Shown: piece by piece, positions 24,542 to 32,997 of the stretch | Layout of the letters: every line of letters begins with the position of its first letter | Position numbering within the stretch: position 1 is the first letter of the stretch | Assembly (NCBI GenBank): GCA_965217565.1 | Contig: CBDCIS010000012.1 | Location: forward strand, 62,001 to 126,000 | Direction: 5' to 3' | DNA: 64,000 nucleotides | DNA from: CBDCIS01 sp965217565 | GTDB lineage: Bacteria; Chloroflexota; Dehalococcoidia; Lucifugimonadales; CATOSD01 | Notes under the pieces: model-generated | What the model was told of the DNA's origin: nothing | The model's database searches: none | The model's input: only the letters and a program-made list of their open reading frames with translations | Made by a program: the position numbers and the translations under genes

Positions 24542-25675
24542 CTAGTTGAATGGGTGAATCTGCTCGTAGGTTCCGCCAACAATCGGCGCGGGGTCTATGT
24601 TCATCCACTGCTCCAGCACCGTGCCGTAGATGCCGCGGAAGTCTATCGTGTGCTTCAGGTCCTCGCCGTGCAGCCACTGGTCGCGGTCCAGAGACGGGTA
24701 GTCGGAGTACAGCCCACCGGCCACGCGGTCGCCTATGATGAACGCGCCGCCGCCCGAGCCGTGGTCGGTTCCGCTGGCGTTATCCTTGATGCGCCGGCCG
24801 AACTCGGTGAAGACCAGCATCACCACCTCGTCCGCGTCGTCGTGCGCTCGAAGGTCCTGGAAGAAGTCGCTGATCGCGCCCGAAAGCTCGGTCAGCAGCT
24901 TGGGATGCGTGGGCACCTCGTTGGCGTGGGTGTCGTAGCCGCCGTGCTGGGTGTAGAACACGCGCGTTCCCAGGTCGGCCAGGTGAACCCGCGCCACGTC
25001 CTTCAGGCTCTTGGCTATCGGATTGTCGGCGTACTCTACGTCCGACTTGTACATAGCCGGGGCCTTCTTGAGCTCGTCCGAGCCTTTGATGACGTCCAAG
25101 CCCGTCTGAGCCAGGTATTCCATCACGACTCCGCTGCCTATCGCCGGGCCGTACATGCCCTTGAAAATCTCAAGAGAGCGCATCCTGTGCTGCTCCTCTT
25201 CGATGGGGGTCATCAGCCCGTAGTTGTCCAGGTCGCCCACGGAGGTGATTGGCACGCCCGGCAGCGTCAATGCCCTGGGCAGCCCGCGCCCGAAGTTGAC
25301 GCACGTCAGCACGTTCTCGCTATTGGGATCGAGCTCGCGGACGGCCCTTGCGACCCAGCCCTCGTTGCCTATCTTGTCAGGCTCGCAGGTGTGCCAGATG
25401 TCCATCGCGCGGAAGTGTGAGCGGTTCGAGTTGGGATAGCCTATGCCCTGCACAACCGCCACCCTGCCCTCGTCGTACATCTCCTTGAGCGGCGCGGCGT
25501 TGGGGTTCCACCCCAGCGTGTCGTCTATGGGCAGCACGTCCTCCCGCTTGATGCCGACGATGGGCCGCGAGTCATGGTAGATGTCGTTGGCATAGGGAAT
25601 AACCGTGTTCATGAAGTCGTTGCCGCCCGTCAACTGGACGACGACGAAGACAGGGGCCTTCTTGATGGTGGTCAT
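24542..25675 (-). CDS. DUF1501 family protein
   Basis: Alkaline-phosphatase-superfamily-like protein of 377 residues: VFVVVQLTGGNDFMNTVIPY at the start, NRSHFRAMDIWHT, RVFYTQHGGYDTHANEVPTH, VVMLVFTEFGRRIKDNASGTDHGSGG and GAFIIGDRVAGG. These are the metal-site blocks of DUF1501. Most members carry an N-terminal Tat signal with a twin arginine; here ATG 25675 opens straight into the catalytic domain, so the protein appears cytoplasmic. GGAG lies about 10 nt before the ATG. It follows DUF1800 by 58 bp, the usual gene pair in planctomycetes, Chloroflexota and others. The biochemical role is unknown. Confidence 0.88.
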   Translation of the reverse strand: MTTIKKAPVFVVVQLTGGNDFMNTVIPYANDIYHDSRPIVGIKREDVLPIDDTLGWNPNAAPLKEMYDEGRVAVVQGIGYPNSNRSHFRAMDIWHTCEPDKIGNEGWVARAVRELDPNSENVLTCVNFGRGLPRALTLPGVPITSVGDLDNYGLMTPIEEEQHRMRSLEIFKGMYGPAIGSGVVMEYLAQTGLDVIKGSDELKKAPAMYKSDVEYADNPIAKSLKDVARVHLADLGTRVFYTQHGGYDTHANEVPTHPKLLTELSGAISDFFQDLRAHDDADEVVMLVFTEFGRRIKDNASGTDHGSGGGAFIIGDRVAGGLYSDYPSLDRDQWLHGEDLKHTIDFRGIYGTVLEQWMNIDPAPIVGGTYEQIHPFN

Positions 25676-25733
25676 CTGAAGCCTACTCCTTCCAATGTTT
25701 AGAACTCTTACCATTGGCGATTCGAGGCGGCCG

Positions 25734-27140
25734 CTAGGCGAGTTGGTACTCTCTGGAGGCCACTATAAGCTGAATCATGTGGACGACCCTGTTCCTGTTC
25801 TCCTCGGATGAGCCATTGGCGCTCAGGTCGAGGTCGCCGCCCGACTCTGCGAGCTTCATAAGGTACTCCCGGGTAGCGCCGCTCACCGTCATGGGGCCAA
25901 CGAGGTCCAGGCACCTCTCCACGAACCCCTCCGGCGACAGCGTTCCGCCGTCCGCGGACAGCCTGTCGATGATGTCTTTGATGCCCGGCTTGGATGCGTC
26001 GCCCGCCTCGCCGACGGAGAAGTTCACGCGCTCATTGAGCGTACCGCCGTCTATCCACTCGCTGCCGGTGTGCCAGCCCTCCACGGTGGGCGGGTTGTGC
26101 AGGTCCTGGCCCATCACCGTCGTGGCCGTGGCATAGCTCACCATTCCCGGCCTGACGCCTCCGGGCCTCCCGCTCTGGCACGCGCCAACCAGCTTCAGCA
26201 CGCCCGTCACGAGCTCGGTGGGACTCTTGACCTTCCTGAACCGAGCCTCTTTGAAGAAGTCCGAGTTGAAGAGGGTTCTCATTATGTGGCGCATGTCCCC
26301 GCCCGTCTCCATGAAGGCGTTGGACAGCGTGTCAATCGCGCCTGGGTCCTGCGGCGGCGTCACGTTCCAGGATGGAACCTGCGGCTCGTCCGCCACGAAG
26401 AAGTTGTACAGGTGCCTCGAAATGAAGCGCGCCGTCGCCGGCTGCCGCACGATGATGTCGATGATGTCGTCGCCATTGAAGTTGCCCGTGTGTCCCAGGA
26501 AGGTCTTCTCGCCGTCGTCGTGGTCCGACTCCTCGAATACGAAGGTCGAGGGATAGTAGCCGTGCGGGTACAGTGGAATGGGCTGCGTGAACGTCCACCC
26601 AGTAAAGGCGCGGGCGCAGTTCTTGATGTCGTCCTCGCTGTAGTTGCCGACGCCCATCGAGAACAGTTCCAGCAGTTCCCTGCCGTAGTTCTCGTTGGGT
26701 TCTCCCTTGCGGTTCTCGTTGTTGTCGAGCCAGAAGAGCATAGCGGGGTCCTTGGAGAGCGCGAGCAGGATTTCCCGCATGTTGCTCAGTCCGACCTGCC
26801 GAAAGGTGTTTATCTGCGTGGCGGAGGCGAGCACGTGCTGGTTCTTGGCGATGCCGGTGGCGAACAGGTGATGCCAGAAGAGGGCCATCTTCTCTTCGAG
26901 CGGGCGCCTGGTGTTCACCATGCGGTAGAGCCAGATGGCGGAGTGAGTGGGCCAGTTTTCGCCGCCGAGGTAGCGTTGCATGATGTCCTCATCCAGCGGC
27001 TCGCACGACTCCGGGCGCACGAGGTCCTCCACGGCGCACTCGTAGCCCTTCTCGACGTACTCCTCCAGCTCCGCCCTGGTCGCGCCGAATCCCGCGCGGC
27101 GCAAAAGATGGGCCATCAATTCGACATCGTTGCCCGACAT
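25734..27140 (-). CDS. DUF1800 family protein
   Basis: A 468-residue DUF1800 protein: HLLRRAGFGATRAELEEY at the N terminus, then EKMALFWHHLFATG, NYGRELLELFSMGVGNYSEDD, CARAFTGWTF, DIIVRQPATARFISRHLYNFF, and the C-terminal HNPPTVEGWHTGSEWI and LIVASREYQLA. All the family blocks are present. ATG 27140 has GAGGAGG directly upstream. It is the first gene of the DUF1800-DUF1501-NHL run. The pair is often exported. This copy has no signal peptide, matching its DUF1501 partner. Function is not established. Confidence 0.9.
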   Translation of the reverse strand: MSGNDVELMAHLLRRAGFGATRAELEEYVEKGYECAVEDLVRPESCEPLDEDIMQRYLGGENWPTHSAIWLYRMVNTRRPLEEKMALFWHHLFATGIAKNQHVLASATQINTFRQVGLSNMREILLALSKDPAMLFWLDNNENRKGEPNENYGRELLELFSMGVGNYSEDDIKNCARAFTGWTFTQPIPLYPHGYYPSTFVFEESDHDDGEKTFLGHTGNFNGDDIIDIIVRQPATARFISRHLYNFFVADEPQVPSWNVTPPQDPGAIDTLSNAFMETGGDMRHIMRTLFNSDFFKEARFRKVKSPTELVTGVLKLVGACQSGRPGGVRPGMVSYATATTVMGQDLHNPPTVEGWHTGSEWIDGGTLNERVNFSVGEAGDASKPGIKDIIDRLSADGGTLSPEGFVERCLDLVGPMTVSGATREYLMKLAESGGDLDLSANGSSEENRNRVVHMIQLIVASREYQLA

Positions 27141-27327
27141 ATTTTCCTCCTCAACCCTGAAAAGCGTTCAGGCGCAGGTTACCCTATATGTATATACTAC
27201 GAAAACGCGCAAGGTTCAACCACCACAGCCCGCCAATTTCGACGGAGACGGTTGGTTTGCCAGTTGTCGATTAAATCGGGGAGAGTTGTGCTAGAATCGT
27301 CCGAGATACCACAGGCAGGGGGCGGCT

Positions 27328-28278
27328 ATGACTACTCAGGAATTGCGATTCGGCACGGGGTTGCTTGGCGGCGACAGGGAGACGGCGGCGCAGGCGCGAC
27401 GGTTGGAGGAAATGGGCTTCGACTATCTTTCGACGGGGGAACACTTCATGCGAGGCAGCCCTCCGACGCCCACCTCCGTTTCCCTGCCGATTCTGGCCGT
27501 CGCAGCGGGCGCGACGGAGCGCATTCGCCTCGTGTCCTCCATTCTGCTGGTGCCCTTCTACCATCCGACGGTTCTTGCGAAGCTGACCACAACGCTTGAC
27601 CGCGCGTCCAACGGACGGCTAGTTCTCGGCATAGGCGTCGGCGGCGAGTTCCCGGTGGAGTTCGAGGCGGCGGGCCTTAACGTCAGGCAGCGAGGACGGC
27701 GCACCAACGAGTGCCTGGACGCCCTTCGCCGCCTATGGACCGAGGACGACGTCAGCGCGCAGGGCCGCCACTTCGAGCTAAACGACGTTACCATCAACCC
27801 GCGTCCCGTCCAGCAGCCACACCCGCCCATCTGGGTCGCCGGGCGGCGCGACGCCGCGATGCGACGCGCCGCCAACTACGGCGACGGCTGGTACCCGTAC
27901 TTCTACAGCCCGGAGCAGTACCGCGCCAGCGTCGGCAAGATAGGTGAGTTCGCCGACGAGTCGGGCAGGGACATCTCCGATTTTCAGTGGGCCTACTACT
28001 CATTCATCTCCATCTACCCGACGGAAGAGGAGGGCGCGAGGGCGGCCGCGGCCGCCCTCGGTGGGCGCTACTCGTCCCAGGGAGAGTTCATGAACGTGGT
28101 TCGCCGCTACTGTGTATTCGGGCCGGTCGATGCCTGCGTAAGTCGTCTGAAGGAGTACGTCGATGCGGGAGCGCGCCACATCGTCTTCAGCGTCTCATGC
28201 GCGGCGGAGGACAGGCAGAGGCACGTGGAGACCATCTTGGGCGAGGTCATTCCGGGCCTGAGAGCGGCCGTTGCATAA
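27328..28278 (+). CDS. LLM-class (luciferase-like) flavin/F420-dependent oxidoreductase
   Basis: A TIM-barrel oxidoreductase of 316 residues. Family blocks are FGTGLLGGDRETAAQARRLE, GFDYLSTGEHF, RIRLVSSILLVPFYHPTVLAKL, DRASNGRLVLGIGVGGE, the PHPPIWVAGRRDAAMRRAA segment, and the end YVDAGARHIVFSV. This matches the TIGR03619-like F420-dependent group more than FMN luciferases, though cofactor choice is inference. ATG 27328 has AGGGGG upstream. Two small genes of unknown function follow at 25 and 13 nt and are probably co-transcribed. Confidence 0.88.
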   Translation: MTTQELRFGTGLLGGDRETAAQARRLEEMGFDYLSTGEHFMRGSPPTPTSVSLPILAVAAGATERIRLVSSILLVPFYHPTVLAKLTTTLDRASNGRLVLGIGVGGEFPVEFEAAGLNVRQRGRRTNECLDALRRLWTEDDVSAQGRHFELNDVTINPRPVQQPHPPIWVAGRRDAAMRRAANYGDGWYPYFYSPEQYRASVGKIGEFADESGRDISDFQWAYYSFISIYPTEEEGARAAAAALGGRYSSQGEFMNVVRRYCVFGPVDACVSRLKEYVDAGARHIVFSVSCAAEDRQRHVETILGEVIPGLRAAVA

Positions 28279-28302
28279 CAGCGTTCCGAGGCAGGTGAAA
28301 CG

Positions 28303-28653
28303 ATGTTCATCGAGGTGGATGTCCAGGCGGGCGCGAATTGCGATTTCTCGCTCATCCGCATGTTCAGCGCGGTCGGTACACCCGTGCCGGTGAGCCGCGC
28401 CGAGACGCCAGGCCCGAGGGGAGAGTCCGGCTTCCACGAGGTGACCGGATGGTCGGCCGACGGCCCGTGCCCCGCATACGCGGTCGAGGTGGAGGACTCC
28501 GGTGAGGGCAGGGCATTGCTGCTTTATGGCGGCGACGACGGCATTCGCATGAGGCCCGCCGTGTCGTCCGAGCCCTGGAGTCTGGACAGCGCGGAGCAGT
28601 GGGGCGAGCCGTGCCTGGTGCTGGACCTGGACGCCAAGGTAGAACAGGCGTGA
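28303..28653 (+). CDS. Small unknown protein downstream of the LLM oxidoreductase
   Basis: A 116-residue acidic protein beginning MFIEVDVQAGANCDFSLIRM, with a GFHEVTGWSADGPCPAYAVEV middle and LLLYGGDDGIRMRPAVSSEPW. There are no membrane segments or known motifs. The start is ATG 28303, with an AGGTG sequence upstream. It lies 25 nt after the LLM oxidoreductase and 13 nt before the next small gene. No function is recognised. Confidence 0.65.
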   Translation: MFIEVDVQAGANCDFSLIRMFSAVGTPVPVSRAETPGPRGESGFHEVTGWSADGPCPAYAVEVEDSGEGRALLLYGGDDGIRMRPAVSSEPWSLDSAEQWGEPCLVLDLDAKVEQA

Positions 28654-28665
28654 CGGAGGCGCCGA

Positions 28666-29013
28666 ATGGGCGTTAGCCGCAAGAGCGCCTGGGCCTACGC
28701 CGAGCGGCTGCTCGCGCGCCCTTCGCGGGCCGTGCGCGTTACGCTGCGGCGCGGCAAGGGGGGCGTTACGCTGCTGCACGAGGGACGCGCGCTCACCAGG
28801 TGCTACGCCACCAACACCGGCAGAGTGGCAGCCGAGCTGGTGGCCCACGCGCTCGGCGTAACGCTGCCCGACGAGGGCGGCTCGGTCGATGCCGTGGTCA
28901 GCACAGGGGTGTTGTACCGCGCCATCTCGCTGTCCAGTCTGGACCTGCGTGTCGCGGGCATCGAGCCGCTGGTGGAGCGTCTGCTGGAAGAGGCGGAGGA
29001 GCAACGCGCCTGA
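28666..29013 (+). CDS. Small unknown basic protein
   Basis: A 115-residue protein, strongly basic in its first half (SRKSAWAYAERLLARPSRAVRVTLRRGKGG) and helical and acidic at the end (GIEPLVERLLEEAEEQRA). The pattern suggests nucleic-acid or partner binding, but nothing specific is recognised. ATG 28666 lies 13 nt after the previous stop, completing a three-gene run. The antisense frame over this gene has no recognisable content. Confidence 0.6.
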   Translation: MGVSRKSAWAYAERLLARPSRAVRVTLRRGKGGVTLLHEGRALTRCYATNTGRVAAELVAHALGVTLPDEGGSVDAVVSTGVLYRAISLSSLDLRVAGIEPLVERLLEEAEEQRA

Positions 29014-29069
29014 CGCGCCGCCCCTGTAACCCCGAACACCGCCGTTCTGCAATCCAGGCCGTTACGCGG

Positions 29070-29873
29070 CTAGCGGCCCCTGTAAACGGGCGGGCGGTTC
29101 TCCAGGAAGGCGTACACAGACTCGCGCTGGTCCTCGCTGCCGGAGAGCGGCGCGGCGGCCTCGTCCTCCAGCGCGACCACCTCTTCCCAGCCTGGGCTGT
29201 GCGCGTGCATCAGCCGCTTGGTCGCCTTGACCGCGAGCGGCGGATTGGCGGCGATCTCCTCGGCGACGGCGCAGGCCTCGTCCATCAGGCTCTCCGGCGG
29301 AACGACCCTGCTCACCAGCCCGGCGCCCAACGCCCAATCGGCGTCGTATATGCGCCCTGTGAGCGCCATTTCGTTGGCTACGCCCTGGCCCGCAAGCGCG
29401 GTCAGCGTGTAGGACGCCGCCGTGTCGGGAACCAGCGAACGCTTGACGAATATGCAGGAGAATCGCGCCTTCTCGGACGCGATGCGAACGTCGGACGCTA
29501 GCGCGATGGACAGACCGGCCCCCACGGCCGCGCCGTTGATGGCGGCGACCACCGGCTGCGGCAGCCGCCGTATGCGCGCGGCGAGGCCCTGGATTCGGAG
29601 TTCCCTGTCAGCGGCCGGGGGTCGCGGTTGCCCAGCCTCCCGCGAGGACAGCGACTTGCCCATCTCCGCAAGGTCCGCGCCGGAGCAGAAGCCGCGTCCC
29701 GCGCCGGTGATGATGAGCACGCGGGTATCCGGGTACTGACCGCCGACCTCGTCCAGCGCGGCGTGAAACTCCGACGTTAGCTGGCGGCTCAGCGCGTTCA
29801 TCATGTCCGGGCGATTCAGTGTTATGACCGCCACGTGACCCGTGCGCTCGAGCCGCAATACTTCGTAGCTCAT
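29070..29873 (-). CDS. Enoyl-CoA hydratase/isomerase family protein
   Basis: Crotonase-fold protein of 267 residues acting on enoyl-CoA thioesters. VAVITLNRPDMMNALSRQL is the N-terminal block. The oxyanion hole comes from GRGFCSGADLAEM and AAINGAAVGAGLSIALASD. The position of the second catalytic glutamate is in the SCIFVKRSLVPDTAASYTL stretch, where the usual E is replaced by D or absent, so it may be an isomerase or other crotonase rather than a hydratase. The C terminus is YAFLENRPPVYRGR. ATG 29873 follows AAGGAGAGCC. It is not linked to other beta-oxidation genes here. Confidence 0.87.
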   Translation of the reverse strand: MSYEVLRLERTGHVAVITLNRPDMMNALSRQLTSEFHAALDEVGGQYPDTRVLIITGAGRGFCSGADLAEMGKSLSSREAGQPRPPAADRELRIQGLAARIRRLPQPVVAAINGAAVGAGLSIALASDVRIASEKARFSCIFVKRSLVPDTAASYTLTALAGQGVANEMALTGRIYDADWALGAGLVSRVVPPESLMDEACAVAEEIAANPPLAVKATKRLMHAHSPGWEEVVALEDEAAAPLSGSEDQRESVYAFLENRPPVYRGR

Positions 29874-29954
29874 TGGCTCTCCTTGAAGTTTGTAAGTGGG
29901 CCAGTGGGCCAGTCTGCCAGTTTGTCGGATGGGTGCGCCTGTGGGTGGACTGGC

Positions 29955-31160
29955 CTATTCGCCGACGCAGGCCTCCATGACCCGCATGGTGTTCTCTCCC
30001 AGGATCTTCTTGATGTCGGCCTCCGAGTACTCCCTGTTGAGCAGCTCCTCGGTAACCCCCGGGAACTTGGAGCAGTCCTCCAGGCCAATGGGGCCGCCGC
30101 CGATGCCGTCGAAGTCGGAGCCGAGTCCTACGTGATCGACGCCCGCGACCTTGGCGATGTGATCGATGTGGTCAACGACTTCGGAGAGGGTCGGCAGTTG
30201 GATGTCTCGGCTCACCTGCCTTCGCTGGGCGCGAATCTCCGCTATCTGTTGCTGGACGTACTCCGGCGTGCCCGAGTAGTGGGCCACGGCGGAGCGGCGG
30301 GCGAACCTCTCCACGTCGTCTATCTCCGCCCACATCTCCTCGTTGTTCTTCTCCGTATCCAGCCGATGCCGCTCCGACACGAAGCTCGCCGCGAAGTTCA
30401 CGTTCACCACGCCGCCGTTGGTGGCGACCGCCCTGAGCATGTCGTCCTTCATGTTGCGGGGATGCTGCGCCAGCGCCCACGCCGAGGAGTGCGACGCCAT
30501 TATCGGCTGCTTGGTCACCTCTATGGCGTCCCAGAAGGTCTTGTCCGAAACGTGGGAGATGTCCACCACCATGCCCAGCCGGTTCATCTCCTGGATCACG
30601 TCGCGGCCGAACAGGCTCAGTCCGTTGTTGCGAGCGGCGTCGGTGGAGGCGTCGGCCCAGGTGTTGGTGTTGAAGTGGGTCAGGGTGATGTAGCGCATAC
30701 CCAGTTCGTGGTACTGTCGCAGCACGGCAAGGCTCTCGTTGATACAGTGTCCGCCCTCGATGCAGGGAACGGCGGCGTGCTTGCCGTCGGCGACGATTCG
30801 CCGGCAGTCAGCCGCCGTGAGGGCTATCTCGATGTCGTCCGGGTATTGCACGCAGAGGCGTTTGAGGCCGTCCAGGAGCTCGAGACACCTGTCGATGGTG
30901 TCCTTCGTCGGCACTTTTGCCGCCGCCACAAAACACGACCACCACTGCACGCCCAGGTTGCCGTCCCTGATGCGCGGCAGGTCGAGGTGGCCCCGGCCCG
31001 TCTCCGTGCCCAGGTCTTCACCGTCATCGACGTACCTGCTGATGGTGTCGGCGTGCGTATCGACCACCAGCGAGGAGAAGTGCAGGTCCAGCGCGCGCTT
31101 GCTGTATATGTCTTTGGATCGCGGAACTACGTTCTTGGGGTCGTCCATCCAGCTAACCAT
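29955..31160 (-). CDS. Membrane-dipeptidase-type (M19) peptidase
   Basis: A 401-residue binuclear zinc dipeptidase. DTHADTISRY supplies the first metal ligands, CIEGGHCINESL the bridging acid, and LTHFNTNTWADA, VVDISHVSDKTFWD, MASHSSAWALAQHPRNM and VGLGSDFDGIGGGP the remaining ligands and substrate residues. The order matches renal-dipeptidase relatives. ATG 31160 is preferred over TTG 31163 because GGAGG lies 7 nt upstream. No signal peptide is visible, so it is likely cytoplasmic. Natural substrates are dipeptides, possibly D-containing. Confidence 0.9.
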   Translation of the reverse strand: MVSWMDDPKNVVPRSKDIYSKRALDLHFSSLVVDTHADTISRYVDDGEDLGTETGRGHLDLPRIRDGNLGVQWWSCFVAAAKVPTKDTIDRCLELLDGLKRLCVQYPDDIEIALTAADCRRIVADGKHAAVPCIEGGHCINESLAVLRQYHELGMRYITLTHFNTNTWADASTDAARNNGLSLFGRDVIQEMNRLGMVVDISHVSDKTFWDAIEVTKQPIMASHSSAWALAQHPRNMKDDMLRAVATNGGVVNVNFAASFVSERHRLDTEKNNEEMWAEIDDVERFARRSAVAHYSGTPEYVQQQIAEIRAQRRQVSRDIQLPTLSEVVDHIDHIAKVAGVDHVGLGSDFDGIGGGPIGLEDCSKFPGVTEELLNREYSEADIKKILGENTMRVMEACVGE

Positions 31161-31362
31161 CAAAAGACCTCCATCGAAGATTCCCTCTCATCCAGGGCCG
31201 CCCTCCGAATAGCGTTCGAGGGCGGCGGCCAACCCAAACCGCTCTGAGAATAACCCAAACACCCGCCAACACGCAACCAGGGCCTTTTCAAAGTCCGGTT
31301 GCTGTCAACACGCGAAGGCGCGGAGGGCTGCCTTTTGTCCCTTCCCCCTGAAGGGAAGCTTA

Positions 31363-32211
31363 GAGGGTGTGTGAGAAGTTCAAATTAGGTTGGTGCTAAG
31401 CGTCGGAGCATGAGATGAATCATAGCTATATGGGTCCACGCCTCGGTTGTATCGGACAGAGCTTCGTAGTCCTTGCTCATCCGACGGCACCTGCTGAGCC
31501 ACGCGAATGTTCGTTCGACCACCCATCTTCGCGGCAGCACTTGAAAACGGTGGCTGTCCCTGGGGCGCTTGACAATCTCGAGTGCCCAGCCTGTCAGGGC
31601 CCAGACCCACTCGATCAGCTTTCCAGCATAGCCAGCATCGGCCCAGACCAACCTCATGCGGGGAAACCTCCCTATCAATTTATCGATGACCAGCTTCGCC
31701 CCATCCCTATCCTGGATATTGGCAGGATGCACCACCACCGCCAGCAGCAACCCCATGGTATCTACAATGATATGTCGCTTTCGACCGTTGACCTTCTTGC
31801 CAGCGTCATAGCCACGAGGCCCCCTTTTTCCGTAGTCTTGACCGACTGGCTGTCTATGATAGCAGCGCTAGGTGTCGGGTTCCTCCCCTCGGCCTGCCGG
31901 ACCTTGACTCGGAGAGCGTCATTGGCTCGTTCCCATGTACCATCCTCTCTCCACTCCCGAAAATACCACCATACAGTACCCCAAGGCGGGAGGTCATGCG
32001 GCATGGCTCGCCACGTGCAACCGTTGCGCAGAACGTATAGAATGCCGTTGACGACTTCCCGCAGGTCTACAGTACGTGGCCTTCCCCCAGTTTTGGCTGC
32101 CGGGAGTAGCGGAGCGAGCATCTTCCACTGTTCATCAGTCAGGTCACTGGGGTATGCTTTGCGTTTCATGCCTCCATTCTAATACATATCCAAGACTTCT
32201 CACACACCCTC
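31363..32211 (-). mobile_element. IS5-family insertion sequence, copy 2
   Basis: An 849-bp element with perfect 17-bp inverted ends, GAGGGTGTGTGAGAAGT (31363-31379) and its complement (32195-32211), flanked by a TTA target duplication (31360-31362 and 32212-32214). It carries one transposase gene on the minus strand and sits inside element E1. Confidence 0.92.
31385..32169 (-). CDS. IS5-family transposase with -1 frameshift junction
   Basis: DDE transposase in two overlapping frames. The first (from 32169) reads MKRKAYPSDLTDEQWKMLAP, GGRPRTVDLREVVNGILYVL, WRAMPHDLPPWGTVWWYF and AIIDSQSVKTTEKGG. The second carries PRGYDAGKKVNGRKRHIIVD, LVWADAGYAGKL (second D) and LPRRWVVERTFAWLSRCRRMSKDYE (E). 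They join by a -1 shift in the AAAAAGGGGG run at about 31821-31830, a slippery sequence at the usual position for this family. The protein is otherwise intact, the ends are perfect and the target duplication is clean, so this copy may still be active. Confidence 0.88.
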
Positions 32212-32298
32212 TTAGAGTCCGCCCTGAGCCTCTCGAAGGGATGGTGGAGCGCCGCTCTGACTTTGGAATGGCCCTGCCGATTCTGACAACGCGGCCTA

Positions 32299-32327
32299 TT
32301 GACATACACGAACACTCGTGCTAGTAT
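32299..32327 (+). promoter_or_regulatory. Orphan sigma70-type promoter sharing the repeat-family spacer
   Basis: TTGACA (32299-32304), 17 nt and TAGTAT (32322-32327). The spacer TACACGAACACTCGTGC matches the promoter blocks in repeat copies B and C. No gene follows on the plus strand for about 670 bp, so it may produce a non-coding RNA or be a relic. Confidence 0.45.
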
Positions 32328-32827
32328 ATCCGTATCCAAACACAGGCAGTCGAAACGTCCCAACTCGACCACATCAACATCCCGTATAGCAGACCAACAC
32401 AATCCCCATAATCCCGTAACCCCCGCAGGGGCTCGCCGCTCGGCAATCTCAACATCCTGATTCTGACAACAGTGCGAAACCCACAGAGAGGGGTGTCTCA
32501 TTTCCTGTGCAAACAACCCTAACCCTACTACATTCCAACTCAGAAGCATCCTCTAAATCCTCTCACAGCATCACAGACCCCAAGTAGGAATGAGACACAA
32601 TGCATCAAAATGAGACACCCACAGGCGTTTTTCCGCCAGCCAAAACATCCATCCGTCCAGATGCGAGCTAATCCCACACCTGGACATAGAGTAACCCAAG
32701 ACGCTGCATCCTGGAAGGCGCCGGAACCCAACCGACCTGGTTGGCCTCTTGTCATAGGCAGGCGCTTGCGTCCCCTCGAATTCGAAAAGTTATCAGGTGG
32801 CGGCGTCGCCATCAGTTTGCCAGATGA

Positions 32828-32919
32828 TAGGGCCTTTTCAATGTTGGGTTGCTGTTGGAGCCTGCGCTGAGCCTGTCGAAGGGATGGGAGTTCAACGTGG
32901 TGACTTTGAAAAGTCCCTG
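32828..32919. repeat. Inverted-repeat element E2
   Basis: A 92-bp element from TAGGGCCTTTTCAATGT (32828-32844) to ACTTTGAAAAGTCCCTG (32903-32919). The interior holds GGTTGCTGTTGG and CTGAGCCTGTCGAAGGGATG, shared with element E1. It ends 20 bp before the fur promoter. Confidence 0.65.
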
Positions 32920-32938
32920 CAACATGCAACACGCTCCC

Positions 32939-32984
32939 TTGACATTCATTGGCTAATCGTACAGTATTGCAGTTGCAAATACTT
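32939..32984 (+). promoter_or_regulatory. fur/zur promoter with candidate metal-regulator operator
   Basis: TTGACA (32939-32944) with a -10-like CAGTAT at 32962-32967. Overlapping and following the -10 is a near-perfect inverted repeat, AGTATTGCA-gt-TGCAAATACT (about 32963-32983). It is well placed for repression by the Fur/Zur protein encoded just downstream. Confidence 0.5.
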
Positions 32985-32997
32985 GCAGGAGCAGGCC

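Larger units (their letters stand above)
31278..32276. repeat. Inverted-repeat element E1, interrupted by an IS
   Basis: CAGGGCCTTTTCAAAGT (31278-31294) is inverted as ACTTTGGAATGGCCCTG (32260-32276), with 15 of 17 positions matching. Without the IS and its 3-bp duplication the element is about 147 bp, and its interior matches element E2 at 32828-32919, including the CTGAGCCT.TCGAAGGGATGG string. Confidence 0.65.
32277..32938. other. Gene-free region upstream of fur
   Basis: No supported gene. It contains a promoter-like block at 32299-32327, repeated ATTCTGACAAC strings (32280 and 32460), and inverted-repeat element E2. A 130-codon antisense frame at 32540-32932 has no recognisable content. 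Confidence 0.5.

Noticed and set aside
24365..25420. Long plus-strand frame of 351 codons
   Set aside because: It is antisense to the well-supported DUF1501 and NHL genes. Such frames are common in high-GC DNA.
26070..27599. Long plus-strand frame of 509 codons
   Set aside because: It is the complement of DUF1800 and runs on into the LLM gene in another frame, with no domain signature.
29835..31247. Long plus-strand frame of 470 codons
   Set aside because: It is antisense to the M19 dipeptidase, whose metal-site motifs are clear.
32540..32932. 130-codon minus-strand frame upstream of fur
   Set aside because: It overlaps inverted-repeat element E2 and has no recognisable domain.
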